64,000 bases of DNA from Cryphonectria parasitica EP155 (taxonomy: Eukaryota; Ascomycota; Sordariomycetes; Diaporthales; Cryphonectriaceae). Positions 33,929 through 45,033 of this stretch are shown here, one piece after another. Location of the stretch: the NCBI RefSeq assembly GCF_011745365.1, contig NW_024468914.1, positions 3,684,228 through 3,748,227 of the forward strand, given 5' to 3'. How positions within the stretch are numbered: position 1 is the stretch's first letter; each line of letters starts with the position of its first letter. Position numbers and translations under genes: made by a program. Under the pieces are notes generated by a model. It ran no database searches, had not been told where the DNA came from, and saw only the letters and a program-made list of their open reading frames with translations.

Positions 33929-36900
33929 ATGGATGGTGAAGGCCCTGGTGAAGATCCGAGTCGTCGACTGGGCACCTCTTCGAGCAACTCTTCAAGCTCA
34001 GACAGTGTGGAATACATCAGTAGGAGCGACGACTCTAACGAGGAGGAACAAACGGAGGAGGCAGTGCATACAGAATCGCACACCGCATTCGACCCCCGAA
34101 CTGCGGCATTGCCCAGGATTCCCAACAACGTTCCACCGGAGGAGGTCCCTGAAGGCGTGGACCAAGGACGTCGAAGACATACTCGTCAAGAGCCGTACCA
34201 AATGCCACCACTCCGGCGTCAGGACGCTACGGTTTCTTTTGCGCCCTACAGTGCCGATGGTATGCGTCCATTCGGCTCAAACCCGTGGATGAGCACCGCA
34301 AGTATTGCGTATGGTGGCACCCGTGATGGAGCAGCGAACAACCACCATACCAATGGCAACACCAATGGTGGCACGGGCAATATACCCGGGTTCAGGGGCC
34401 ACGAGCCACAAACGACTGGCGTCGAGCCTACGCGCACGGTTCCTGAAGAGTTTGATCAGAGGACAGAGGATATTGAAGCCTGGTAAGAGAAGAAGAAGAA
34501 AAAGGATAATGGGCTAAATCAGCCAGCGTTCCACACAAGTCAAGTCAAGGCAAGCGGTAGCCCTCCACTTGACTTGCTAACTATTTTGGCCGCTTGCTTG
34601 TCTTCTAGTACCTGGCCGCTTGATTCGCTTGGTAACTTGGTCACTATACCGGATTAGGAATGTACGATAGATATACGAAACGAAAGGTGGTGAGAGTAAC
34701 AAATGAGCTACGCACGTAGTTCAACCGGTACAGAGGCATATGATGATAGTTTTCCTTGTTACGCTCTGATCCGCGCGAGGTCCCTCGCTCAAGTGCTGAA
34801 AGAAACATTTCTGACCCCCTCGAATGCCTTTTTTTGGCAAAAAGCTGCTAGGCAATGCCTTTCCTCCTCATCTCTGCTGCTAGTCCTGCCAGCGTTCCAT
34901 TTTTCAGCTAGTCCTTGAGGCACAAAAGGAGCTCGAGAGTGCTGCTCTTCATTCTCCTCCTCTGCGAGGACATCATAAGCTTCCCTTGGCTGAAGACTCT
35001 CTCGCATTCGGACGACATTGCAGGGATAGATAGGATGTCGAAGGCCATCTGTGAGAGGGCTGGAAACTCGGCCTTATGCGCTGCCCACCAGATGAGGGGC
35101 TCAAAACCATCATCGTCCTCGTCGTCCTCTTCTAGCTGAAGATATTTCTCCAGCTCTGACTGTAGCTGTTGATGCTTTGGCCTTGGTTGTGCTCTGAAGG
35201 CGGTCCTTCACTGCTTCTTTGGCTTGTTATGTTCTTGATCTTTCTGCAAGCTGGGTATTGATGCTAATGATAAGGCTGGATCTTTATATGCCCAATATTT
35301 CTCATAAAAAGCCTTAAACTCTTGTTCAACATTATCAGCAATAGCTGGCGCTGCTGTACGAATACCAACCAGGCGATATTTCGGATGCAAAACAGCAGCA
35401 GCAAAATATATAGAGTATTCGCAAAGCTTGCTCTTATATTGCTTGAGAATTGCTAATGCATAGGCTACTGATTCTCTCAGAAACTCAGCACCTTCAAGCC
35501 CACATTCCTCAGAGTATATCTCAGCCTCTTATTGAGAACCAACATCTGGCCATTCCCGTACTGGAATGCTAGGAAATATATCTGAAGACTGTAAAGCTCG
35601 ACGGCGAGGGGAGGATCGAGGGGAGGATCGAGGGGAGGGCCAAGAGGAACGCTGAGAGGAGGGCCGAGAGTAAAGTCGAGAGGAGGGTCGAGGGGAGGGT
35701 CGAGGCGAGGGCCGAGAGGAAGGTCTTGAAGAGGCCTGATATCGCGATGAGGGCTGCTGAAGGGCTGGTTTCTCTGCATTTAGCGAGACAATAATCTCCT
35801 CAAGGATTTCTTCTTCAGTATACGTTTTTCTGCCTCCAAATCTCTCCTGAAAGGACTGCAAATGCTTCTCGAGATCCCACAAAGAACTGAGAACATTATG
35901 AACAGCTACAGCGTTCCCCTCGTGATGTTTTGTATGCCATAGGAATGGCTGCAAAAGATCTCGAGTTGCCTCAAGCACTCGCCAGTCCTGCTCACTCAAA
36001 GGTTGTATTTTAGCACCGCTTCAAACTTGCTCTTTAACCCAGAAATCAATAGATCTTTTCAGTCTCAGCAGCCGCAATATCTCAGCCTCTGTTAAGTTCC
36101 ATCGCATCTTCTGAGCTACTACTGGCTGCAAGGTAGATATATTGCCAGTTTGCTCATCTGTAGAGTCTGTAGGAAGCAGTAGTGGTGGCATTGTGAGGTC
36201 TTGTGCTGTTAGCTGAGGAAGGGCCTCTGCTAAAAAGGCTATAGTATTCTCGAGATCTTGGTTCTCTGGAGAAAACAAAGAGTTCTGAATAATCTTCTCG
36301 AAGTTCTGGACCCGCTGTATACTTGCCTTGAGGAAGACTACAATAAGATGAGTGCAGCGTATAGGTCCTTCTCGCTGCTACTGATCCTACTGATTCCTCT
36401 GTTGCTCGAGTTCCTGCTTAAATATTAGCAATAAGCCAGAAAGATACAAAACAGCTCGACTTACCTCATCAGCATCGCTGTCTTCAGCCTCGAGTATCTG
36501 TTTAGCGTTATCAGAGAGGAAGCTTTTGATAATAAGGTTAATAATATGGCCCCAGCAGCAGCATCGCTGTTCAATCCGCAGCTTCTCAGCTTCACGATGA
36601 TTGAAGCTGTACATCTTGCAAAAAAGAAGCCTTGTTGCCTTGTCATTCGTGCTGTTGTTATCAAAAGTAAGCCAGCCAAGCTGCTCCTCAAGCTGAAAAG
36701 CCATAATAACCTGATGGAGATGCTACTGGAGATTCTCGCTAGTATGCTGGCTGTTGATCATCCTCACTGCTATAAGGCGATTTCGCAGCTTTGCATTGCT
36801 ATCAACAAAATGTGCAACCACTGCTAGAATGCCTTTGTGATTAGGCAAGGTTCAGAGATCAGCAGATAGATGAATCTTCGAGATAGCCTTGCGCTGGAGC

Positions 36901-38419
36901 TGGAGCTGAAGACTAGCTAGGTTCTCGTGAAATGCCTCAAACAGCCATCTTATTACTGTGCTATCACTTCGAGAGAAAAAGTGCTCCGTCAGGGTGCTAT
37001 TCCAGACCATCAATAGCTGGCGGAACTGAGGCGCCTCGAGAGTTGAAAGAGGTATATCGCAATAAGCAATCAGCTCTGTTATAGTCTTCTTCGCAAGACT
37101 AACAACTGTACGAGTTGGAGCATTAGCAGTATCTTTTAAGGCATTAGGCGCTGTATATAGACTGCTGTTGTTGAAAAGGCTACAATGGTTTATTCTTCGC
37201 TGCTTTTGCTAGCCAAGCTTCTCTGGGCTAACCTCTTCTTTCTCTGCCTCTGCAACAAGCTCTTTCAGCTTGCTAAGGTTATAGCCCTCGTTATCGCGAC
37301 CTTCGAGATGCTTTAGAGCTGCTGATGTGCTTGTCGAGATACTGTTACGCGTGGTATATAAGGTCTGTCGATTATTTTGATTGTAGAAGCAACAGAACCA
37401 CCAATCTGCTGCAACTTTGCATGTGCTGTTAGCCTGTACGATGATCTCGAAGAGCTTCTCGCTGAAATGCTAGATATCAGATCCGTAGCGCTTCCTCTTG
37501 GCTGATGATGTTGGCATCCAGCGAGCTGGGACAAAGGCATGGGATCGTTCTGGAACCTTAATGCGTGGGAGATCTTTGAGGGTACTAAGAGAGAACTATG
37601 CTGTGGCATTGTGAGCATCGATCTGCTTCTGGATAGAGGTATATCTCGCGTAGCTAAGCTGGTTGAAAGCATTGCTATTAGCTATGATAGTGAAAGGAAA
37701 GCGATGATAGATAAACGCGAGGACACCCAGATGCGAGACGTAAGAAAGTAAATGCAAGGATGCTAAGTACAAGGGTAGAAGAGATACAGAAGAGCTTGCT
37801 TGCCAGCGGAGGAAAAGACTTAATACGGATATATAGGCTGAATAGCCAAGGGCCAGGGCAAAAGCCTAGGCCAAAACACCAAAAACCCCAGCAAGGTTGC
37901 ATCCAGAGTAGGCCGCGATAGCTTCAACTGAGCCTATAAGGACCCACAATAGGACTGAGGCAATTCGCTTGTTCGCTTGCAAGCCGCTTGGTCAAAAAGG
38001 CCGCTTACTTGTCTTGAAGACCATCGCCAAACCGTCAACTTCGCTTGTCAAGCCGCTTGATTCCGCTTGACTTGTGTGGAACGCTGAAATCAGCCCCCAG
38101 TGACCCGTGAGTCTGAATCATTGACACTTATAATCACAGGACCCGAGGGACGCATGCCGAGACGCCAGAGCCAGACTCGGATTTGTATGAAGAGAATAAT
38201 AGAGAAGGGACACCCAGAGAAGACTCGCCCACCCTCGGCTTCCATGACCACTCATCTTCCCATTCCTCCAACTCATTCCGAGGGCGAAGCCAGACGGCGA
38301 CCAATGGGTCAAGACCCCGAGTCACGTTTTTCTTTGATGGCGAAAATCACGGCGACAATGACAGTGACAGCAACTCGGAAGAGGGCAGCAACCGAGACAA
38401 TACCAGAGCTGGGAGGTAG
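33929..38419 (+). CDS. disordered protein of unknown function, intron hosting a hAT element
   Basis: Unrecognised protein of 277 residues. Exon 1 is 33929-34482, intron 34483-38139, exon 2 38140-38419. The donor is GTAAGA and the acceptor AATCACAG. The last codon of exon 1 (TG) joins G to make Trp, and the frame runs to TAG at 38417. Exon 1 is Ser-, Glu- and Asp-rich at the start (SSSNSSSSDSVEY), then Asn/Thr/Gly-rich (NHHTNGNTNGGTGN). Exon 2 is similar in composition (HDHSSSHSSNSFRGRS, then RPRVTFFFDGENHGDND), which supports both belonging to one protein. No domain is recognised. The intron contains a whole hAT element; removing it and one target-site copy leaves a normal intron of about 86 nt. 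If the long intron is not removed, translation ends right after the exon (TGG TAA at 34481-34486). Confidence 0.65.
34516..34523 (+). repeat. target-site duplication, left copy
   Basis: AAATCAGC directly abuts the left terminal inverted repeat and is repeated at 38087-38094. An 8-bp duplication is the hallmark of hAT-superfamily insertion. Confidence 0.9.
34524..34544 (+). repeat. hAT left terminal inverted repeat
   Basis: A 21-bp terminus beginning CAGCGTTCCACAC, an exact inverted match to 38066-38086. The CAG start fits hAT termini (CA-G ends). Confidence 0.92.
34908..37517 (-). pseudogene. hAT transposase pseudogene
   Basis: One continuous frame of 870 codons from ATG at 37517 to TAG at 34908 holds nine internal stops and no frameshift. 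An N-terminal BED-like zinc-finger region is visible (WWFCCFYNQNN ... SAALKHLEGRDNEGYN). A central RNase H-like transposase region follows, with WLTFDNNSTNDKATRLL and RCCCWGHIINLIIKSFL, and FAAAVLHPKYRL comes later. The C-terminal hAT dimerisation domain has WWAAHKAEFPALSQMAFDIL, then SSECERVFSQGKLMMSSQRR. Internal stops are five TAG, one TAA and three TGA, each one C-to-T step from CAG, CAA or CGA. A Ser/Arg/Pro tandem repeat of about 50 residues (35585-35740) interrupts the middle. The frame is not expressible as a whole. Function and stop origin are inferred from the reading frame alone. Confidence 0.88.
35585..35740 (-). repeat. degenerate tandem repeat inside the transposase (Ser-Arg-Pro units)
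   Basis: Roughly 12-bp units of GGGGAGGGTCGA/GAGGAGGGCCGA type repeat about a dozen times and keep the transposase frame, encoding SRPSSRPSPRP-like residues. This looks like a local expansion within the element. Confidence 0.7.
38066..38086 (-). repeat. hAT right terminal inverted repeat
   Basis: Exact 21-bp inverted match to 34524-34544, ending GTGTGGAACGCTG on the plus strand. Confidence 0.92.
38087..38094 (+). repeat. target-site duplication, right copy
   Basis: AAATCAGC, identical to 34516-34523, directly after the right terminus. Confidence 0.9.
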
Positions 38420-41400
38420 TAGAATAAATGCTGGTCATGGTCTGGCAAATCCCATTTGCATATGAGTGCATTCTAGGCAGGAAGCAAAAACAACTTGGAT
38501 AGCAGATATGAACCAGTCTATGGGTTCATTAACAGAAATATTTACAGGAAAAGAGTTGCATAACAGCACTCACTAAGGCACCATCTTCTGAAGAAATACC
38601 TTCAGAGACATGTAATAGACTCTCACGCATGAAACCTGATCATGGAAACTGAATTAAAACAGTAAAGAATAGTTCAGGTGGCGACAAGCTGTTAAAACAC
38701 CACATGCATATTGGGAAGATACTGTCGGGGAAAAAAGCGATCGCCAGTCTCTCAGAACTGGCTGTACCTATATATTTCCCCACAGATACATGCCCAAAGG
38801 AACGAGAATTTGAGGCGTATCAGAGCTGGAGGATGACTGAATCACATTTTAGGCAAGGTCTAGCAGATAATGTCTAATGAAACCGTTCCCTCCTTTAAAA
38901 TTCCCATCAACGTTGCTCTCGTTCTTCACACTCATGTGTGAATTCCGAAAACATGGCCAATAGATTACAACATCGCAAATCCGCCGCAGTCCGTTCGCAT
39001 CCGGTCGTCACCGCAGGGTTAATGAGAAAGGCGGCAGGTAAATGAAAGAATCGAAGTCATTATTGGTGATCTTGCTGCTCGATGAGAGGTGGTTGCGCGG
39101 CTGTCACAAGGCAAGCCTGGGGTTTCTTCGAGGCAAGTTCGGTAGGCTCTTGCGTGTTGTTACGTGGCGAAGTGGCTAGCGATGGCTGGTATCGTCGGAC
39201 TACCAACCATGTGGTGTATTGTAGAACTCTTCCGCTTGCAACTGCAAAGAGGCATCCGTTGGGAGCCCCTTTACATGACAACGCAGTAGGAGTAGCCGTT
39301 GACTCCCATGGAGGAGTTGGAGGTCTGAGTGTTGGAAGGCATTTTGATGGTTGGTTTGAAGCGTGAAGCTTAAGAAGATGTTTCTGTAGAGTGTTTGTGA
39401 GGTTTGTGATGCTGATGAGGAGGACAGACAGAATACCAAATGGGGAACGACCTGAATATTTATATCTATGATGCTTGCTACAGAACTCAGCGACATGACC
39501 ATGATGCTGTATTATTTGAGTTGATTTTGGACTTTGGTGAAGTCGAAGGAAGGCATTCCGTCCAATAACTGTACTTCGGAGATATCGCATAGTATTGTGC
39601 TTAATATTGTTGTTGCGTATCGGCACCGGTACTGTTGCTCGTTCTTTGATCTCTACCAGCCCTTTTGACATGCCTAACATTGAACCGGCCCAGTATCACC
39701 TGGAGAAGAGATGCAAGGCCATTATCTTTACTTGAGCATTTCCAAATAACTTCGGCCACAGATGGTCAAATTGCTTTCAGATGAACGAAAGATTTCGCAT
39801 GCTTATCACCAGTCGAAACGCCACGCTGAACGGCCTGTCCACGATTCGCCCTATCTCAGCTGGAGCACATGCAAACGTCCACAGTCCATGGATTCGGTGG
39901 TGCGGATGAATGACCATGGCTCCTTGGCACCAAATTGTCTCTATCATTGTTTTGGAGTGTTACTATTGCCCCTTGGGTGGACATTTTCAGAAGTTCTCAG
40001 ACGAGGATGCGCGCTAGAATGCCTAAGATTGAGCTCCCGACTGCAGTTGTATTACAGGGTAAAGACTGGCTAATGGTGTCCAGCCTTGTGTTGACCTGGC
40101 TAAGCAGAGTTTTGCTTACCTATGACTGAAAAATTCTGCAAGGGCGCTCGATATTCCTTCATGGAGGGAGCCGGGGCCCCGAATATATTAGAAATCCGAT
40201 TTACGCAACAAGGCTCCATGGGCTGTAGTCCATGAAAACTTGACTGAACGCCGACGCAGCGGTGACTATGAGAGACAATAATCAATCTAACAGTTGCTCA
40301 AATCGCATCTGCTGCAGGCCATAATGTGAGGCCGCCCAAAAAGAAGATTGGATATGGGGGGAGAGTCATAACAGGACCCCGTTGGCGTTGTCTTGGTGTG
40401 GGGGAAGGGGGTGGTGGTCAGAGTATTGCTCGTATATGCTGTCACCGCAATGGGAACGTAAGAACACGCGTCTTTCGATACTCCATTGATTAGGAATTGT
40501 TCTAGTTCGTCCTCATTTTCGACTGTTCCCGACTGTACAGAATCTGCCTTGCACATAATAAACGTCCATGAACTTGAACACATGATGTGCCTCGCGGCAT
40601 ATTACTCGGCAAACTGGATCCAGTCGGTGCACGTGTGTCAGATTCGAAGCCCGACCGTTGTTCGCAGAAGGAGTGACACGAAGTCGTCTCAACAAAAAAA
40701 ACCAAAAAAACCAGTGTTATTGTGGCGTTGCGCTTGTGCGTTGCGAACATGAATGGAGAGGATGGTCACACTTGGCGACCTTAGTACGGAGTGCTGGAAC
40801 ACGCCAGCTGACCAGCTTCGGCTTTCGGTCTTGTTTGCTCAATGTGAAGTGCCACGAGACGGACTACATAGTGACAGAGATTCCAATCATGACGATATCG
40901 TGCAGCAACAAATGTAGGAAAGCTTGGAGTAGAGTGGCTCACGCGATGGGTGGCAGCGCCTAGTGAGGTGAGCGGAAGTTTGGGCCTGGGGCATAAAACC
41001 CTTTAGGCCTCGGGAAGGGGGGGTGTGGGGCGGGCTGTGAATATCGCGTAGGATTCGCTGCAGGCCGCGACAATGAAATGCAACACTTGCTAACAACCAA
41101 GCCTTATCATGATAATTGGATGCCTTCTTGACGGTCCCTCAGCGCAACTAGACGGGTGAACTCGGCGCCAGAAGATGAGTTCTACATGGACGAATATTCA
41201 CTCAATGACTGAGATCTCCCAGATTAGAATTCGTCGTGTGAAGTGGCATCATCTTTCTGTCTAGGCGAGGGATTGATATAGACTGTTAGCTAAGAGCCTC
41301 AGAATACAGGCGGCCAGGACTCGCTGACCGAGCAAGCTGCCCCCCCTCAATAGACCTGACCTTGAGAAGCTCAGCCTCTCCCTCGTCCTTCCCCGACCGC

Positions 41401-43121
41401 CTTCCAACCCTCTTTCCACCCCCTCCCACCCTTCCCCAAGAATACACACAACAGAACGGGCTTCTCATTCAAACTATAGCACTTCTTATCGACGATGACA
41501 CTTATCCAGCTGATCAGGGTCCCAGCAGCCCGGTGAGCTGTCATCGTTATTCCTCAGCCCCCACACGCAGGATGCCTCCATTGTCTTAGATTCAGGTCGT
41601 CATGGTAGACGACTCTTAGATTGCTGCTTTCGATTGCGTTCTGTAAAAATCATTCACGAGGGCCTCTTGAGACACACAAAGCCGCGCCAGCCTTTTCTTG
41701 CGCTGTTGCGCGTCCGATTGAGCGACCATTACATACCCTCTTCTGGCCCCCCCGGTCACTGACTGTTGTGTAACTCCACCTCATGCAAGAACCAATAGTG
41801 CCCAGTGCCAAGTGCTGCCTTGTGCTTGAGTGGACCACTGAGGCACGTGCAGCAATGGCAGACACTATTCAGTACATTTACTTATCTTCAGAAAGAGTCA
41901 TCTTCAGCACGATTACCACACCCTTACACTTTTTGATCCAGTCATGCAGGTCCCCTGGTCAGGCCACCCTAGATGACTACACAAGTCCAAAGTTGAGAAA
42001 AGGCGCTGCTGGGTGGTCTGGCCAGTCCTCAACTCCCCGTCATCCGGCATGGACACAACCACAAAGGTTAACGACGGGTGGAAATCACAGCCACACCGTC
42101 GGCGTTTCATGGCGATGATGTATATGCAAGCCAGACCTGTCATCTTTTTTTGCACTTTAACGTCCTAAACTCGTGTCTAGGAGTCTTATCTCCATGCTTT
42201 TCCGCCCTCCGACTGGGAAAAACCGGAGCAAGTGCTTGGCGTGAGTGTTTGTCCTTTGGGGGTGGTGGTCCTCCTGATGCTTGGCCGGCCAGCAGACTCA
42301 TCATCATCTTCTATAGAAAGCAATACTGTAACACACAGCCACTTTCTATAGACCTCAATCTATGGGCAATGTTTCCTACAGTATGGTACAGATTAAACGC
42401 GACACAGCCCGTCCGAGGCCAAGCGCACCCAAAAGTGGGCCAATACAGGCTGCAGGACTGTGGCTAAGCGCCGCTGTAAGCACTACGGCTGAGAGTCCTA
42501 TGGTAGTCCCATAGGCGACTTTTTCAACTTACTTGCAGTGTGTGTGAGTGTGTGTATATGTGTGTGTGGGCAAATTGGTAACCCAACGGTTTCCACCGCA
42601 GCCCCCAGCCTACGATGGTACCGTCCGTACCTTGCGTCCCCGTCCCCTTGCAGTAGTATGAGCACTTAGCATGGAGGGCTCCCTCCCAAGCTGTAACACA
42701 CCCTCTCGTGACGACAGTGCGCTCTCTCTCATATTGTCCTACTAGTTCTAGGCAGAAGAGTAGACAGTTGTTCAGATAAATATGCATCTTTCGACGCAAT
42801 ATAAGTCCAAGAAGACCCGCATTTACTGCACCCCCCCACTGTTACAACACACTGTTTCTCTCATCCTCTCTCCTTCCACGAATCACTCTACCTTGTTATC
42901 CTGCAAGACATCTCCAAGAATCAACACAAGCCTCAAGCATAGAGTGACAGAAAGCACGTCTCCGCCTATCATCTCATTACTACCCCAACCCTCCCCAGGC
43001 TTTACAACCATTCATCATAGCCCCTAACTTGACGAAACCTATCACCGCTTCGCAGTGGGCCAGGTCAACATACACAGTTTCCCACACAATTATTACCAGG
43101 CTACCAGAGCGTACCAAGACA
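38420..43121. other. 4.7-kb gene-poor region
   Basis: No gene supported. A minus-strand start at about 39344 (MPSNTQTSNSSMGVNGYSYC) looks protein-like for some 20 residues, but the frame stops at once and no good splice rescues it; it may be a decayed small gene. A TG-rich simple repeat lies at about 42538-42568. The last ~250 bases before the Cys-rich gene are C/T/A-rich, as in a promoter or leader. Confidence 0.5.
42538..42568 (+). repeat. TG-rich microsatellite
   Basis: Imperfect (TG)n tract with one GA and one TATA interruption, in non-coding DNA. Confidence 0.85.
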
Positions 43122-44456
43122 ATGGCTGCCGACAGGGGCAGCAGGCGCTGCAAGGCTCCAGACTGTGGGGAGAAGAGCGTGCACGAAACAGTCTCCGACA
43201 AGAAGATATACTCCATGTATTGCCAGAACCACACCTGCATGGCCCCGAGGAACCAACACCATCCCTTCTGTATCAACCATCGAAACCCACACAACAGATA
43301 CTGTGCCTTCCACGGGAAGTGCAGAGCCCACGGATGCACACAGCTAGCCCCACGGCAGGAAAAACAACCTTTCCCTTGGCTTTGCCGCCTCCACCGCTGT
43401 GTCCGATGCACAAACCCACGCTTTGCCAACACCGACATGTGCCAGGCCCATCTCACATGTCGATTTCCAGGATGTCCCAACTATCCCAACCTGCGACGCC
43501 CAGGCCTCCTCTGTCAAATTCACTCCTGCACCATCGTGGCCAACTGTCCTCACCCAGTCATGCGAGGCAAAGCATACTGCCAGATGCATATACCTTGCGC
43601 ACGGAGGAATCACGGGTGTAACAACTTGGCCCAACGTGGATACAACTTCTGCCTTGACCACAAGTGCAGCCTCGAGAGGTGCACCCGCGAAAAGGATGCG
43701 CACTCCTACTACTGCCGGAACCACACGTGTATCCAGTCGGGCTGCCGGCAAGTCATTGGCGACATCGACAACCGCGCGGCCCAGTTCTGCTTGATCCATG
43801 AATGCGCCGTTTCTAGATGCACTGCTGCAGCCAAGACAGCTGGCGGATACTGCGAGGACCACGGTTGTACACATGGCTCCTGCAACGACATCAGGCAAGA
43901 GGGCACGAGCTATTGTACCCAGCACTGCTGTCGCACTGAGGGATGCAGGCACGAAGCAATGCACAAGAATGCCTTCTGCCGCAACCACGGATGCTGTGAG
44001 ATCAGGTGCAAGAACTCTCGCCTGGGCGGACGGGATCGCATCCGGCAGTGCCTCGAACACTATACTGAGCTTGTGCAAAGGCATGCTGCGGACAGGGTCG
44101 AACATGCGGCTGGCGTTCGTGAGGCCGAGTTGGAGCATGAACTGAGGGAGTTTGAAAGACGAGAGGCGAACCGTGTGGCCCGAGAGCTACAAGCAAGGGA
44201 GCGCCGGGCGAGAGAGGAACAACAGGCTGAGCGTCAGCGGCAGATCAGGGAAGAAGCTGCGAGGTTGTTGCACGAACAAGAAGCCCGGCGCAGGGCGGAG
44301 CAACTCCGAGCCGCAGAGTTTCTCGAGCTCGAGCAAGAACGTGAACTCGAACGGGAACGGGAGGCGAGGGAAGAGAGAAGGCGTCTGGATAGGGAAGCAC
44401 GAGCACGAGCACGAGCAGAAGCCGATCACTGGGAGGCGAGATGGGGGCATTGGTAG
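43122..44456 (+). CDS. tandem Cys/His-repeat protein with C-terminal coiled coil
   Basis: Unnamed 444-residue protein in a single exon. The frame is open upstream of the first ATG (43122), which is taken as the start. Residues ~9-315 are a chain of about 12-13 units of the pattern C-x(3-5)-C-x(8-15)-C-x2-H-x(1-2)-C, for example CRFPGCPNYPNLRRPGLLCQ followed by IHSC, CSLERCTREKDAHSYYCRNH and CAVSRCTAAAKTAGGYCEDH. The last Cys of one unit begins the next, so each unit offers a CCCH-type set suited to one zinc ion (inference). The remaining ~125 residues are a highly charged Glu/Arg-rich helix (REAELEHELREFERREANRV and on), a likely coiled coil or single alpha-helix, ending HWEARWGHW. There is no signal peptide or membrane segment, so it is probably intracellular. 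I do not recognise the family as a named domain. RNA, DNA or protein binding are all possible. Confidence 0.75.
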   Translation: MAADRGSRRCKAPDCGEKSVHETVSDKKIYSMYCQNHTCMAPRNQHHPFCINHRNPHNRYCAFHGKCRAHGCTQLAPRQEKQPFPWLCRLHRCVRCTNPRFANTDMCQAHLTCRFPGCPNYPNLRRPGLLCQIHSCTIVANCPHPVMRGKAYCQMHIPCARRNHGCNNLAQRGYNFCLDHKCSLERCTREKDAHSYYCRNHTCIQSGCRQVIGDIDNRAAQFCLIHECAVSRCTAAAKTAGGYCEDHGCTHGSCNDIRQEGTSYCTQHCCRTEGCRHEAMHKNAFCRNHGCCEIRCKNSRLGGRDRIRQCLEHYTELVQRHAADRVEHAAGVREAELEHELREFERREANRVARELQARERRAREEQQAERQRQIREEAARLLHEQEARRRAEQLRAAEFLELEQERELEREREAREERRRLDREARARARAEADHWEARWGHW

Positions 44457-45033
44457 GGATGGGGACAGGAATAGGGAGGAGCGTTACCTTCTTCGATGAC
44501 GGTTTATGGTGATTTATTGTCTTGAAAGAGCCGAGATGTGTCTTTTTGTCTTTTTGCATTTGTGGATTTGCTTTCATAGCTCCTCCCATATTTTGTTTTG
44601 TCTCAAGCGTTTGTTAAGACGGATGGAAAAAAAGATTTTGCACCTGCTTAGATGATACCACATATACCACATGAAAACTTTCAACATGAACTTCAACTCT
44701 GCCGTTCTCTTTCCGTCACTGCTCGCCGGGGGTCCATCGCTTCGATTCCACTGCCCTAATATTAGCTGGAGAAGATACTCAGCAGTAGATGCACCTAAAT
44801 GAGAACATTATTTAAAGTTCTAAATATTCTCCCCAAAAGCTTGAGGCTGCCTAGGGGGAAAGAAACCCGCCTCCACCCACTGCAGAGGAACCTCACAGTA
44901 TCTTGCAAAGGTCAGCCTGCCGTGCGTCGTCTCTTCTATCCTTCGACGCAGACCGCCAGTATAGATACAGAAATGGCTGCCTCATTTGCTATAGTCACGA
45001 GCGAGGACAGCATCCCGCTCGCACTTCTCTGCT
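44457..45033. other. convergent 3' flanks, no gene
   Basis: Lies between the stops of the Cys/His-repeat gene (+) and the SANT-like gene (-). Nothing else is visible. Confidence 0.6.

Larger units (their letters stand above)
34524..38086 (-). mobile_element. hAT-superfamily DNA transposon, full length, degenerate
   Basis: A 3563-bp element bounded by perfect 21-bp inverted repeats and an 8-bp target duplication (AAATCAGC). Subterminal GCCGCTTG words sit near both ends (34589, 34615, 37983, 38052, plus near copies), as expected for transposase-binding repeats. The inside carries one long minus-strand transposase frame (34908-37517). The intact termini and duplication show it inserted as a unit and has not been rearranged. 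The transposase frame is broken, so the copy is probably not autonomous, but the ends could still be mobilised in trans if an intact relative exists. Confidence 0.93.

Noticed and set aside
39060..39680. 206-codon minus-strand frame and a nested MPSNTQTSNSSMGVNGYSYC start
   Set aside because: The long frame lacks protein-like features. The nested start is followed by a stop after about 23 codons, and the only apparent intron would be about 35 nt, too short. It may be a decayed gene, but I cannot support it.
43344..44138. 264-codon minus-strand frame opposite the Cys/His-repeat gene
   Set aside because: Antisense shadow of a repetitive Cys-rich sequence; its own composition (Val/Ala-rich without motifs) follows from the sense repeats.
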